The notes under the pieces: generated by a model
Told to the model about the DNA's origin: nothing
What the model saw: only the letters and a program-made list of their open reading frames with translations
Database searches by the model: none
In this document: piece after piece, positions 17,384-25,274 of the stretch
How positions within the stretch are numbered: the first letter of the stretch is position 1
Layout of the letters: each line of letters starts with the position of its first letter
Source: a virus
Reading direction: 5' to 3' (one strand)
DNA: 27,867 bases
IMG/VR virus record: IMGVR_UViG_3300025132_000216
Coordinates: 1 to 27,867 of that record
Translations under genes and position numbers: made by a program

Positions 17384-17782
17384 ATGGGATTAGGATTAGG
17401 AAAATTATTTTCAGGTGGGGCCGGAGAACTGGTAGAATCAGTTGGTGGTGTACTTGATAATCTAACAACCAGTAAAGAAGAAAAACTAGAAGCAAAAAGA
17501 AAAATGAAACAATTGGTTTCTGATTATGAAACTAAAATGGAACAGAACATAACAGATAGATGGAAAGCTGATATGAATTCTGATTCATGGTTATCAAAAA
17601 ATGTAAGACCATTAGTATTAATATTTTTAGTAGTATGTACAGTATTAATGATATTTATTGACGCAGGTTCAATAAAATTTGTAGTAGAAGAAAAATGGAC
17701 TGATTTGTTACAATTAGTATTGATCACAGTTATTGGTGCATATTTTGGTGGCCGTTCTTTTGAAAAACGTACTAAAAAATAA
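17384..17782 (+). CDS. Holin-like membrane protein (3TM holin superfamily)
   Basis: 132 aa. It has a Gly-rich hydrophobic N-terminus (MGLGLGKLFSGGAGE), a charged amphipathic stretch (residues 30-66), then SWLSKNVRPLVLIFLVVCTVL leading into a membrane segment (about 75-93) and a second one (about 106-122, LLQLVLITVIGAYFGG), and a basic end. The SWLS-x-x-VRP...GAYFGGRSFEK pattern is that of the 3TM holins seen in gene transfer agents and many phages. Holins form inner-membrane lesions that time lysis. No endolysin gene is visible nearby. AAGGAG precedes the ATG. Confidence 0.78.
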   Translation: MGLGLGKLFSGGAGELVESVGGVLDNLTTSKEEKLEAKRKMKQLVSDYETKMEQNITDRWKADMNSDSWLSKNVRPLVLIFLVVCTVLMIFIDAGSIKFVVEEKWTDLLQLVLITVIGAYFGGRSFEKRTKK

Positions 17783-17794
17783 TTATTCTTTTAC

Positions 17795-17826
17795 TTGGTT
17801 TTCTGCAAATAATTCTTTATATTAAG
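17795..17826 (+). promoter_or_regulatory. Sigma70-like candidate promoter before large terminase
   Basis: TTGGTT (17795-17800), a 17-nt spacer and TATATT (17818-17823). The same -35, spacing and -10, plus the flank ATTCTTTATATTAAG, recur before bS21. The -10 lies only 10 nt from the ATG, so the start site would leave almost no leader. The segment 17813-17826 (TTCTTTATATTAAG) is also a variant of the recurring A+T motif. AAGG at 17824-17827 may serve as ribosome-binding site if transcripts come from upstream. Confidence 0.4.
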
Positions 17827-17833
17827 GTATAAT

Positions 17834-19417
17834 ATGGCGGTAAAGAAAACATTAAAAGAAATCATACGTGATGAATATAAAAGATGTGTACAAGATCCAG
17901 TACACTTCATGAGAAAATACTGTATTATACAACATCCAACTCAAGGAAAAATATACTTTAATTTATATCCGTTCCAGGAAGATTCATTAAAACAAATTGC
18001 AGATAATAGATATAATATTATTCTTAAGTCTAGGCAGCTAGGTATTTCAACTTTAACTGCTGGATATGCATTATGGAAAATGCTTTTTAAATCAGACTTT
18101 AATGTATTGGTAATTGCAACTAAACAAGATGTAGCAAAAAACTTAGTTACAAAAGTAAGAGTTATGCATGATAATTTACCAAAATGGTTAAAAGGATCTG
18201 TTGCAGAAGATAATAAACTTTCTTTAAGATTATCAAATGGTTCACAAATTAAAGCCATATCATCAAAAGGTGATGCAGGTAGATCAGAAGCCTTATCATT
18301 ACTAATATTTGATGAAGCTGCATTTATTGATAAAATTGATGATATATGGACTGCCGCTCAACAAACATTAGCAACAGGTGGTGATTGTATTGCATTATCA
18401 ACTCCTAATGGTGTTGGTAATTGGTTTCATAAACAATGGGTAGAAGCAACAGCTGGAGGAGAATTTAATAATATAATGCTCCATTGGACAGTACATCCAG
18501 ATCGTGATGAAGATTGGAGAGCTAAACAAACAGAACTATTAGGTGAAAAAATGGCAGCTCAAGAATGTGACTGCGATTTTATTTCATCAGGTCATACAGT
18601 AGTAGATGGTGAAGTACTTCAATGGTATAATGAAACTTATGTAAAAGATCCATTAGAAAAAAGAGGATTTGATGGTAATTATTGGATATGGGAATATCCA
18701 AATTATAGTAAATCATATATGGTTGTAGCAGATGTTGCTAGAGGTGATTCTACAGATTATTCCGCATTTCATGTATTTGATACAGAACAATGTAAACAAG
18801 TTGCTGAATATAGAGGCAAAATAGGAACTACAGAATATGGTAACATGTTAGTATCAGTTGCAACCGAATATAATAATGCGTTACTTGTAATTGAAAATGC
18901 TAATATAGGATGGGCATCAATACAAGTAGCAATAGACAAAAATTATACTAATTTATACTATTCATATAAACAAGATGGATATTTAGATGAAGAGATACAC
19001 TTAAAGAAAAACTATGATCTTAAGAAAAAGTCTCAAAAAGTTCCTGGATTTTCAATGACATCAAGAACTCGTCCATTAGTAATATCTAAATTAGAAACAT
19101 ATTTTAGAGATAAAACGCCGTTAGTTTTTAGTAAAAGATTAGTAGATGAATTATTTACATTTATTTGGCTAGGACATAGAGCAGAGGCGGCAAGAGGTTA
19201 TAACGATGATTTAGTAATATCATTTGCAACAGGATTATGGATGAGAGATACAGCATTACGGTTACATCAACAAGGAATGGATTTAAATAGAAAATCATTA
19301 GGAGGCATAGGAAAAACTGCCGAAGGAGTATATTCTTCAAAAACAGATTTAAAAGGAACAGGTTGGGATTGGCAAAGTGGAGATAAAGACAACGACGATT
19401 TAACCTGGCTTTTATAA
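17834..19417 (+). CDS. Terminase large subunit (gp17-like packaging motor and nuclease)
   Basis: 527 aa, close to the size of T4 gp17 without its N-terminal extension. ATPase motifs: Walker A SRQLGIST (66-73), Walker B LLIFDEAAF (156-164) and the coupling motif STPNG (189-193). Nuclease motifs of the RNase H-like fold: D300 in VVADVARGDSTDYS, E354 in VIENANIGWA and the acidic pair D458/D459 in GYNDDLVIS. The protein drives ATP-powered DNA translocation into the prohead and cuts concatemers. All key catalytic residues appear intact. It is followed by the portal, its docking partner, after a 31-nt gap. In T4 the sheath and tube genes (18, 19) lie between these two; here they do not. Confidence 0.96.
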   Translation: MAVKKTLKEIIRDEYKRCVQDPVHFMRKYCIIQHPTQGKIYFNLYPFQEDSLKQIADNRYNIILKSRQLGISTLTAGYALWKMLFKSDFNVLVIATKQDVAKNLVTKVRVMHDNLPKWLKGSVAEDNKLSLRLSNGSQIKAISSKGDAGRSEALSLLIFDEAAFIDKIDDIWTAAQQTLATGGDCIALSTPNGVGNWFHKQWVEATAGGEFNNIMLHWTVHPDRDEDWRAKQTELLGEKMAAQECDCDFISSGHTVVDGEVLQWYNETYVKDPLEKRGFDGNYWIWEYPNYSKSYMVVADVARGDSTDYSAFHVFDTEQCKQVAEYRGKIGTTEYGNMLVSVATEYNNALLVIENANIGWASIQVAIDKNYTNLYYSYKQDGYLDEEIHLKKNYDLKKKSQKVPGFSMTSRTRPLVISKLETYFRDKTPLVFSKRLVDELFTFIWLGHRAEAARGYNDDLVISFATGLWMRDTALRLHQQGMDLNRKSLGGIGKTAEGVYSSKTDLKGTGWDWQSGDKDNDDLTWLL

Positions 19418-19424
19418 CAATATC

Positions 19425-19438
19425 ATATTTATATTAAA
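19425..19438 (+). promoter_or_regulatory. Intergenic A+T motif variant (ATATTTATATTAAA), candidate promoter
   Basis: It lies in the 31-nt terminase-portal gap, 10 nt before the portal ATG. It is intermediate between the ATATTTATATAAAA form and the TTCTTTATATTAAG form. Confidence 0.4.
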
Positions 19439-19448
19439 GTAGAAAATT

Positions 19449-21335
19449 ATGGCAAACACATCATTAAGATCTAGATTAAGAAGACTTTTTTCAACGAATG
19501 TAATAGTTCGTAGAATTGGTAAAAAGCGTTTACAAGTCGTAGATTCAAATAAGTTACAGTCGCTTGGAAACATGAAACAGACAAAATACATCGACAGATT
19601 TTCAGGTATACATACAAGAAACCCAGGTTGGAGTACATATAATAATACAGCAAATTATCATCAAAATAGAGTAGAATTATATACTGATTATGAAGGCATG
19701 GATATGGACCCAATATTATCATCAGCGTTAGATATATACGCAGATGAATCTACAGTAAAAGATGCCGACGGAGATACATTAACAATTAAATCACCAGATG
19801 ATAATATACGAAAAATATTAAGAAATTTATTTTATGATGTATTAAATCTAGAATATAACTTATGGCCATGGATTAGAAATGCATGTAAATATGGTGATTT
19901 TTATTTACATTTAGATATTAATGAAGAAATTGGTATAGTAAATGTAACACCATTATCTGCGTATGAGATGAGACGTGAAGAACAATTTGATGAACAAAAT
20001 CCATATGCAGTTAAATTCTTTTATGAAGGTATGAGTAATATAGGAGGTGTAGGAGGTAATTCGCAATTAGAATATGATCCATATGAAATAGCTCACTTTA
20101 GATTATTATCAGATACAAACTTTTTACCATATGGTAAATCTATGTTAGAAGGAGCAAGAAAAATATTTAAACAATTAACTCTTATGGAAGATGCAATGTT
20201 ACTTCATAGGATAATGAGAGCTCCAGAAAGAAGAATTTTTAAAATTGACGTAGGAAATATCCCAGCAAATGAAGTTGATTCTCATATGCAACAAATAATG
20301 AACAAAATGAAAAAAGTTCCTTATATGGATGAAAAAACAGGTGACTATAATCTTAAATTTAATTTACAAAATATGTTGGAAGATTATTATCTACCAGTTA
20401 GAGGTGGTGAATCTGGAACTAATATTGAGTCATTACCAGGAACTTCAAATGATGGTCAAACAGAAGATATTGATTACTTAAGGAATAAAATGCATGCAGC
20501 ATTAAGAATTCCAAAAGCATTTTTAGGATATGATGAAGGAGTTGAAGGTAAAGCAACATTAGCAGCAGAAGATATTAGATTTGCTAGAACAATTGAAAGA
20601 ATACAAAAAATATTTACTTCTGAACTAACCAAAATTGCAATTGTACATTTATATACTCAAGGATATACTGATGAAGATTTAATTAATTTTGAACTAACAT
20701 TAACTAATCCATCAATTGTTTACGAAAAACAAAAAGTAGAATTATTAAATGAAAAACTTGGATTGGTATCAAACTTTAAAGAATCAGGAATGTTTTCTCA
20801 AAGATACATTTATGAAAATGTATTTGGAATGAGTCAAGACGAATGGGAAGCAGAATCAGAACAAGTAATTGAAGATCTTAAACAAGATTTTAGAAAAGAA
20901 CAAATTAAATCAGAAGGTAATGATCCAAAGAAAACAAATCAGTCATTTGGAACACCTCATGATATAGCTGCAATGCATGTACAAACAAAGCTTGATATTC
21001 CAGGCCAGCAAGATGAAGGCGCAGATAACCCAGTAGCAGGACCAGGCCGTCCAAAAGAATATGGTTCATGGGGCAAAGCAAATTCTCCATTTGGTAGAGA
21101 TGCATTAGGCAGCAAAGGATTAGATAAAACGTTTGCGACGGATAAATCTCCATTGCAACATAAGTATAGAGGTGGATCACCACTTAGCACAGAAGCAAAA
21201 GCTTTTGCAAATATGATTCAAAAACAATCAAAATCGTCAGAAATTCTACATGAAAGTTTGAACACTAAACAAATTGACCCAGATAAAGGTACAATGCTTG
21301 ACGAAGATGTATTGATTCAAGAAGAAAAATCGTAG
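19449..21335 (+). CDS. Portal vertex protein (gp20-like)
   Basis: 628 aa, longer than T4 gp20 (about 524). The N-terminus is basic (RSRLRRLFSTNVIVRRIGKK). The core shows gp20-type sequence: MDMDPILSSALDIYADEST, LWPWIRNACKYGDFYLHLDI, PYGKSMLEGARKIFKQL, RAPERRIFKIDVGN, LPGTSNDGQTEDIDYLRNKM and RIPKAFLGYDE. Portals form the dodecameric DNA channel at one capsid vertex, nucleate prohead assembly and dock the terminase. The extra length is a Gly/Pro-rich low-complexity tail (about residues 497-600) absent from T4. Only a weak ribosome-binding site (AAAG) precedes the ATG. Confidence 0.94.
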   Translation: MANTSLRSRLRRLFSTNVIVRRIGKKRLQVVDSNKLQSLGNMKQTKYIDRFSGIHTRNPGWSTYNNTANYHQNRVELYTDYEGMDMDPILSSALDIYADESTVKDADGDTLTIKSPDDNIRKILRNLFYDVLNLEYNLWPWIRNACKYGDFYLHLDINEEIGIVNVTPLSAYEMRREEQFDEQNPYAVKFFYEGMSNIGGVGGNSQLEYDPYEIAHFRLLSDTNFLPYGKSMLEGARKIFKQLTLMEDAMLLHRIMRAPERRIFKIDVGNIPANEVDSHMQQIMNKMKKVPYMDEKTGDYNLKFNLQNMLEDYYLPVRGGESGTNIESLPGTSNDGQTEDIDYLRNKMHAALRIPKAFLGYDEGVEGKATLAAEDIRFARTIERIQKIFTSELTKIAIVHLYTQGYTDEDLINFELTLTNPSIVYEKQKVELLNEKLGLVSNFKESGMFSQRYIYENVFGMSQDEWEAESEQVIEDLKQDFRKEQIKSEGNDPKKTNQSFGTPHDIAAMHVQTKLDIPGQQDEGADNPVAGPGRPKEYGSWGKANSPFGRDALGSKGLDKTFATDKSPLQHKYRGGSPLSTEAKAFANMIQKQSKSSEILHESLNTKQIDPDKGTMLDEDVLIQEEKS

Positions 21336-21353
21336 TGAAAGTCCAAAAACTCT

Positions 21354-21367
21354 ATATTTATTTAAAA
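21354..21367 (+). promoter_or_regulatory. Intergenic A+T motif variant (ATATTTATTTAAAA), candidate promoter
   Basis: It lies in the gap after the portal gene, 31 nt before the ATG at 21399. It has one difference from the perfect motif. Confidence 0.35.
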
Positions 21368-21398
21368 ATAGATAGCAAACAAACGGGACGATGTGTCA

Positions 21399-22265
21399 AT
21401 GAAAAAAATTAAGCATTCAAAGTATAAAAATACAGGTATTCTTTTTGAAATGCTCGTAAGGCAAGTTGCAGCAGATACAATGCATGGCCGCAGAACAAAA
21501 GCTTTGCCAATCATTAAAAGGCACTTTAAATCTGGTACTGAGTTAGGAAAAGAATTGCAATTGTACAGAACACTTCAAGAAGAAGAGTTTAAATCAGAAA
21601 ATAGTGCACAGAAATTTCTGCAAGCTTGCGTAACTGCAAGAAAGGCATTAAATGAAGGTGCATTGCGTAGACAAAAATATAATTTAATAAAAGAAATCAA
21701 TGATACATTTATCATTGACAACTTTTTTAAATCAAGAGTATCTAACTATAATATAATGGCTGCAGCATATAAATTGTTTGAATATGCAGAAGTTGATAAT
21801 CCAGCTCAAATAGTTAGATCAAAAGCTACATTGGTAGAACATGTTTTAAGAAATGTATTAGCCACTCCTATTAAACAAAAGAGAGGCAATGTAATAAAAG
21901 AAACATATACTGTTCAACCAAAAGATGTAAGACTGCTATCTTATAAAATGTTGATTGATAAATTTAATGATAAGTATAATGGACTTAATCAACGTCAAAA
22001 AAATATTTTACGTGAATATATTAATAATGTAACAAATACAGTTGCATTAAAAGAATTTATTACTACTGAAATTCCAGTTATCCAAAAAGAATTAAAACGA
22101 GCTTCTTCACGAGTAGGTTCTAAAATAGTTAAAATAAAACTAAATGAAGTTAATAGTATGCTATCTGAGTTGCAAGGTCGTGGAGTAGTTAAAGACAAAG
22201 ATGTTTTAACAATGCTACGTTATTATGAATTGATTAAGGAACTTAAAAAAGTGGAGACTAAATAA
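21399..22265 (+). CDS. Basic helical head-region protein of unknown function
   Basis: 288 aa from the ATG at 21399 (MKKIKHSKYKNTGILFEML). A GTG at 21393 would add two residues, but GGGA at 21385-21388 is better spaced for the ATG. The protein is Lys/Arg-rich and almost wholly helical, with no recognisable catalytic motif. It lies directly after the portal, where T4 has the small core genes 67 and 68. A prohead core or portal-associated role is possible from position alone; length and composition do not match gp67 or gp68. It overlaps the next ATG (TAATG), with GGAG upstream. Confidence 0.8.
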   Translation: MKKIKHSKYKNTGILFEMLVRQVAADTMHGRRTKALPIIKRHFKSGTELGKELQLYRTLQEEEFKSENSAQKFLQACVTARKALNEGALRRQKYNLIKEINDTFIIDNFFKSRVSNYNIMAAAYKLFEYAEVDNPAQIVRSKATLVEHVLRNVLATPIKQKRGNVIKETYTVQPKDVRLLSYKMLIDKFNDKYNGLNQRQKNILREYINNVTNTVALKEFITTEIPVIQKELKRASSRVGSKIVKIKLNEVNSMLSELQGRGVVKDKDVLTMLRYYELIKELKKVETK

Positions 22266-22588
22266 TGAGTGCTAATCCATCACAAAAAGAATCATGGTTT
22301 GCAAATTATACTACAGGTTCAACTTATAGTGCAAACAGCAGAGAGCCAGGAAAATATATTGACGCATTATCAGTACCTGCAAGTACTACTGTAAACGTTG
22401 ATGGAAAAGGATATGGAGCAATACTAGTTGGTAATGCATCTAACCTTGTGGTAACAGCATCTAATGGTACATTTATTACCTCAGGACTAACAGCTGGTAA
22501 TTTGTATGAAATTGGAATTAAACAAGTAGAAATTGGTTCAACAGGAAATGCAACTATATTTAGATTAAATAATGCAAACGGAGGATAG
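22265..22588 (+). CDS. Small beta-rich protein of unknown function, possible decoration protein
   Basis: 107 aa. Short Val/Ile/Thr strands alternate with Gly/Asn turns (YGAILVGNASNLVVTASNGT, then LYEIGIKQVEIGSTGNATIFRL). There are no Cys, membrane or catalytic signatures. The composition is that of a compact beta domain like phage capsid decoration or minor structural proteins, and it sits between portal and prohead protease. I do not recognise the family. It is translationally coupled to the gene upstream. Confidence 0.75.
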   Translation: MSANPSQKESWFANYTTGSTYSANSREPGKYIDALSVPASTTVNVDGKGYGAILVGNASNLVVTASNGTFITSGLTAGNLYEIGIKQVEIGSTGNATIFRLNNANGG

Positions 22589-22598
22589 GAGTTGATAT

Positions 22599-23126
22599 AT
22601 GGATTATATGAAAAAATTTAAACAATTCCTTAAGGAAGAAGAAAAAGAAGAAGCAGTTGAATATCAACATAGCGAAGAAGATCTAGGTGAAGCAAATGTA
22701 ACTGGTAATATAGATGGAGGAGAAGGCCCACCAAAAACACCATATGCATTTCATGATGATGATAAGAAAGGTAAGAAGAAACAAAAAGATAATGCAACTA
22801 CGGCAACAGAATTTGAATTAGTTAAAGACTCATTATATAAAAAAATGATGAAAATGACAATGAATTCTGGATTAATGAATGAAACGTCGTACAGGGATTA
22901 TAAAAAAGATCCAACATCAACACCACAACAAAAAGTTAATAGAGGTATTGCTGAAGTTAACAAAATGTTAGGTCTAATGGAAAGGATCGTAAATAATAAT
23001 ATAAGGTTAAAAACAGAAATGGGTGTTAATTCAAATCATTTTTGGAAATCAACCGGACGAAGATTTGCAAAGATTAATGAAAGAATGACAAGAATTGCAA
23101 ACCGATTAAAAGAATTATCACAATAG
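22599..23126 (+). CDS. Charged head-region protein of unknown function, possible prohead core protein
   Basis: 175 aa. The N-terminus (MKKFKQFLKEEEKEEAVEY) is an amphipathic helix running into acidic sequence. A Gly/Pro-rich central piece follows (NVTGNIDGGEGPPKTPYAF) with a Lys/Asp-rich linker, then a helical C-terminal half ending RIANRLKELSQ. It has the size and position of the T4 core protein gp68, immediately before the gp21-like protease, but I cannot claim homology. AGGAG at 22587-22591 is well spaced for the ATG at 22599; a second ATG at 22608 would also be possible. Confidence 0.78.
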   Translation: MDYMKKFKQFLKEEEKEEAVEYQHSEEDLGEANVTGNIDGGEGPPKTPYAFHDDDKKGKKKQKDNATTATEFELVKDSLYKKMMKMTMNSGLMNETSYRDYKKDPTSTPQQKVNRGIAEVNKMLGLMERIVNNNIRLKTEMGVNSNHFWKSTGRRFAKINERMTRIANRLKELSQ

Positions 23127-23136
23127 GAGTCAAAAA

Positions 23137-23739
23137 ATGTCAAAACAATTATTAGTTAATTATCAAACATTTGAGATTACTCCTCAACAAATAAATGAAA
23201 GCCTATCAAAAAATGGTGGAAAATTAATTGTTTCTGGAGTTCTTCAAAGAGCAGAATCAAAAAATCAAAATGGTAGAATATACCCAAAAGAAACTTTAAT
23301 GAGAGAGGCAAATAAATATGAACAATCTTTTATTAAAGAAAAAAGAGCTTTAGGAGAATTAGACCATCCAGATTCATCTGTAGTAAACTTAAATAATGTT
23401 TCACATAATGTATTAGGCATGAATTGGCAAGGTGATGATTTGGTAGGAACAGTTGAAGTACTTTCTACTCCTGCAGGAAATATATTAAAAGAACTTTTCA
23501 AATCTGGTATTAGGTTAGGTATTAGTTCTAGAGGTATGGGATCTGTAAAAGAGGTAATGAGAGAAGGTGATGATACATTAGAAGTACAACCAGACTTTGA
23601 ATTAATTGCATTTGATTTTGTATCAAATCCATCAACTCATGGAGCATTTTTATCTCCAGTAAATGAAGGAAAAGGAAAACCAAATGATAAATACAATAAT
23701 GTAAATAAATTAATAACTGATATAATAAAGGAGTTCTAA
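23137..23739 (+). CDS. Prohead core protease (gp21-like)
   Basis: 200 aa, the usual size of T4-type gp21. The fold is that of herpesvirus-assemblin/HK97-type prohead serine proteases. Conserved pieces: SGVLQRAESKNQNGRIYP (33-50), GELDHP (73-78, H77 the likely catalytic His), GISSRGMGS (128-136, S130 or S131 the likely nucleophile) and FDFVSNPSTHGAF (159-171). The protease cleaves scaffold, capsid and internal proteins after L/I-x-E sites during head maturation, then cuts itself. A VNE-G sequence at 175-178 is a candidate self-cleavage site. AGGAG precedes the ATG by 7 nt. It lies between small core-like genes, as in T4. Confidence 0.94.
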   Translation: MSKQLLVNYQTFEITPQQINESLSKNGGKLIVSGVLQRAESKNQNGRIYPKETLMREANKYEQSFIKEKRALGELDHPDSSVVNLNNVSHNVLGMNWQGDDLVGTVEVLSTPAGNILKELFKSGIRLGISSRGMGSVKEVMREGDDTLEVQPDFELIAFDFVSNPSTHGAFLSPVNEGKGKPNDKYNNVNKLITDIIKEF

Positions 23740-23740
23740 T

Positions 23741-24001
23741 ATGTTAAAAGATATGCAATCACAATATGGACCAAATCCTAATCTTCCAAAAACAGATACA
23801 TTGGCTGGAGAAGGAAAGAAAAATGCTGGATTAGAAACTCTTGGAGCTAATAATGCTTCAAAATATTCAGCAACAGTAACTAAAGATCCATTTGCATTTG
23901 AAGGAAAAAAGAATGCAGGATTAGAAGGCGTTAAAGATGGATCTAAATTTGGTATGATGGGCGGAAGACCTACATTATACATTGATACAGTGGAGTACTA
24001 A
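23741..24001 (+). CDS. Small protein with duplicated EGKKNAGLE motif, unknown function
   Basis: 86 aa, low in hydrophobic residues and probably largely unstructured. Two copies of EGKKNAGLE occur about 35 residues apart (near residues 24 and 59), each followed by a Gly/Ser-Lys stretch (NNASKY, KDGSKFG), so the protein arose by internal duplication. The ATG follows the protease stop by one base and has AAGGAG upstream, so it is probably co-translated with the protease. A head-interior or assembly role is suggested only by location. Confidence 0.75.
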   Translation: MLKDMQSQYGPNPNLPKTDTLAGEGKKNAGLETLGANNASKYSATVTKDPFAFEGKKNAGLEGVKDGSKFGMMGGRPTLYIDTVEY

Positions 24002-24002
24002 A

Positions 24003-24389
24003 ATGAATTTAAAAAAACAATATCAAAGACTTTTTGAAGGTAGAGCAGACTTTGCAAAAGCAAATAATTTAAAAATGGAAGATTCTTTATTAAATGAAAA
24101 TCCAATGGTTCAAGCTTTTCCTAAAATGAAATCTAGAGGAGAGATGGAAGATGCCGGAGTTAAAGTTGGTCTAGATATTGAATATTTTTCAGATCAAATA
24201 AATGAACTATTGGACCAACTACAAGATTTTCATCAAGAATTAGGTACTGGAATAGAAATGAAAGGCGATGAAACAGGTGATTATATTTATGATACCGCTG
24301 AAAAACAAGTATCTAGATATATGATGAGCTCTATGAAAGGATTAGAAGATCTTCAAAAATATTTAGAAAGACAAAAGAGGAATCTATAA
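24003..24389 (+). CDS. Small head-region protein of unknown function, possible internal/core protein
   Basis: 128 aa from the ATG at 24003, chosen over an in-frame TTG at 23982 because GGAG (23992-23995) sits 7 nt before the ATG and the upstream extension would overlap the previous gene. The N-terminus ([20 protein letters not shown]) resembles T4 capsid-targeting sequences: a short amphipathic helix then LFE-G, a match to the gp21 cleavage consensus. The rest is acidic and helical ([32 protein letters not shown]). The stop overlaps the next ATG (TAATG). Confidence 0.8.
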   Translation: MNLKKQYQRLFEGRADFAKANNLKMEDSLLNENPMVQAFPKMKSRGEMEDAGVKVGLDIEYFSDQINELLDQLQDFHQELGTGIEMKGDETGDYIYDTAEKQVSRYMMSSMKGLEDLQKYLERQKRNL

Positions 24390-24910
24390 TGGCAAGAAAT
24401 AAATTTGAAACAAAACTATTAAGATCTTTGATAAATGAAAATTTTGGACAAGATGAAAAAGAGCAAGCATTAACTTCAGAACAAAAGAAAGCATTTACTG
24501 AAGCTGTTGGTAATTATCATACAATGGGTGATAATATATATAGAAATTCATCGTTAAGAGAAATAACGGAAGAATTGGCACATATAGTTAAAGTTGCAGA
24601 ATCTCTTACATTGCAAGAATCAGAACATTGGTTTGATAATGTTACTACTGGACGTCATATGAAGCAGCTAAAAGAAGCTTACAAAGTTTTTGAAAAAACT
24701 GCAGGTGAAGTTCATACATTACAACAAAGGTTAGAATCAGCATATGAAGATATGGGTGGTATATTGAATAAGTATTATAAAATAGGAGAAGCTTTAGATC
24801 CGGTAGGTCAAGAAGATGGTGATATAGATAATGATGGTGATAAAGATAAAACAGATGCTTATTTATTAAATAGAAGAAAAACTGTATCTAAAGCAGTAAA
24901 AAAATCTTAA
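24389..24910 (+). CDS. Helical head-region protein with EF-hand-like Asp loop, unknown function
   Basis: 173 aa. It is helical through residue 135, with a coiled-coil-like stretch ([20 protein letters not shown]). The C-terminus holds [16 protein letters not shown] (143-158). Its Asp spacing (D145, D147, D149, D151, D156) matches calcium-binding loops of the EF-hand/dockerin type, and a basic tail [13 protein letters not shown] follows. An N-terminal LINE-N (residues 14-18) partly fits the gp21 cleavage consensus. It lies between the protease and scaffold genes, so a prohead core role is likely by context only. GAGG precedes the overlapping start. Confidence 0.8.
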   Translation: MARNKFETKLLRSLINENFGQDEKEQALTSEQKKAFTEAVGNYHTMGDNIYRNSSLREITEELAHIVKVAESLTLQESEHWFDNVTTGRHMKQLKEAYKVFEKTAGEVHTLQQRLESAYEDMGGILNKYYKIGEALDPVGQEDGDIDNDGDKDKTDAYLLNRRKTVSKAVKKS

Positions 24911-24915
24911 TATAT

Positions 24916-24947
24916 TTGGTTTATTGAAATATATTCTTTATATTAAG
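24916..24947 (+). promoter_or_regulatory. Sigma70-like candidate promoter before bS21
   Basis: TTGGTT (24916-24921), a 17-nt spacer and TATATT (24939-24944), about 30 nt before the bS21 ATG. The elements, spacing and the ATTCTTTATATTAAG flank match the copy before the large terminase, with 11 of 17 spacer bases also identical. 24934-24947 is also a variant of the recurring A+T motif. Confidence 0.5.
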
Positions 24948-24973
24948 AATAGTTATAATCATAAAATAGTTAT

Positions 24974-25207
24974 ATGAACAAGAAACATAAAATTTGGCAA
25001 TCACATATTCCAGGACAACCTTTAGGGGCTAGTGTCGTTAAAGGTGATGTAGGCTTTGCAATTCGATTTTGGAAACGTGCTCTTAAAGATGCAGGTACAT
25101 TGCAAGAACTAAAAGAAAGACGATATTTTAAAAAGAAGTCTTCAAAAAGGCGTGAACAAATGGATAACGCCAAATATTTCCAAAAGATTAATTCGCAACA
25201 AGACTAA
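24974..25207 (+). CDS. rpsU: Ribosomal protein bS21 homologue
   Basis: 77 aa. Residues 22-62 follow the bS21 pattern: VKGDVGFAIRFWKRALKDAG, then LQELKERRYFKKKSSKRRE. They align without gaps to the ALRRFKR...AG...EVRRREFYEKP..ER region of bacterial bS21. It differs in a 20-residue N-terminal lead (MNKKHKIWQSHIPGQPLGAS) that replaces the usual short start. bS21 sits on the 30S platform near the anti-Shine-Dalgarno end of 16S rRNA and aids initiation; phage copies of bS21 are known in aquatic phages. A phage copy could exchange into host ribosomes and bias translation. It has its own promoter candidate, no clear Shine-Dalgarno sequence, and lies alone between core and scaffold genes. Confidence 0.85.
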   Translation: MNKKHKIWQSHIPGQPLGASVVKGDVGFAIRFWKRALKDAGTLQELKERRYFKKKSSKRREQMDNAKYFQKINSQQD

Positions 25208-25227
25208 TAAGAACTTACTTATTATTT

Positions 25228-25274
25228 GGTATACAAAAACTTTTTTTAAAAAATATAAGGGTTTTTGTATATCC
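25228..25274 (+). terminator. Long hairpin, possible terminator or RNA processing site
   Basis: GGTATACAAAAAC (25228-25240) pairs with GTTTTTGTATATCC (25261-25274), leaving one bulged base; the 20-nt loop is T- then A-rich. No T-run follows the 3' arm, so it is not a standard intrinsic terminator. It could act as an attenuator or RNase site, or protect mRNA ends. Confidence 0.45.

Noticed and set aside
23982-24002. TTG at 23982 as start of the 24003 gene
   Set aside because: It overlaps the preceding gene and lacks a ribosome-binding site, while GGAG at 23992-23995 is well placed for the ATG at 24003.
25228-25274. Firm call of the long hairpin as an intrinsic terminator
   Set aside because: No T-run follows the 3' arm and the stem is A+T-rich; kept only as a possible terminator or processing site.
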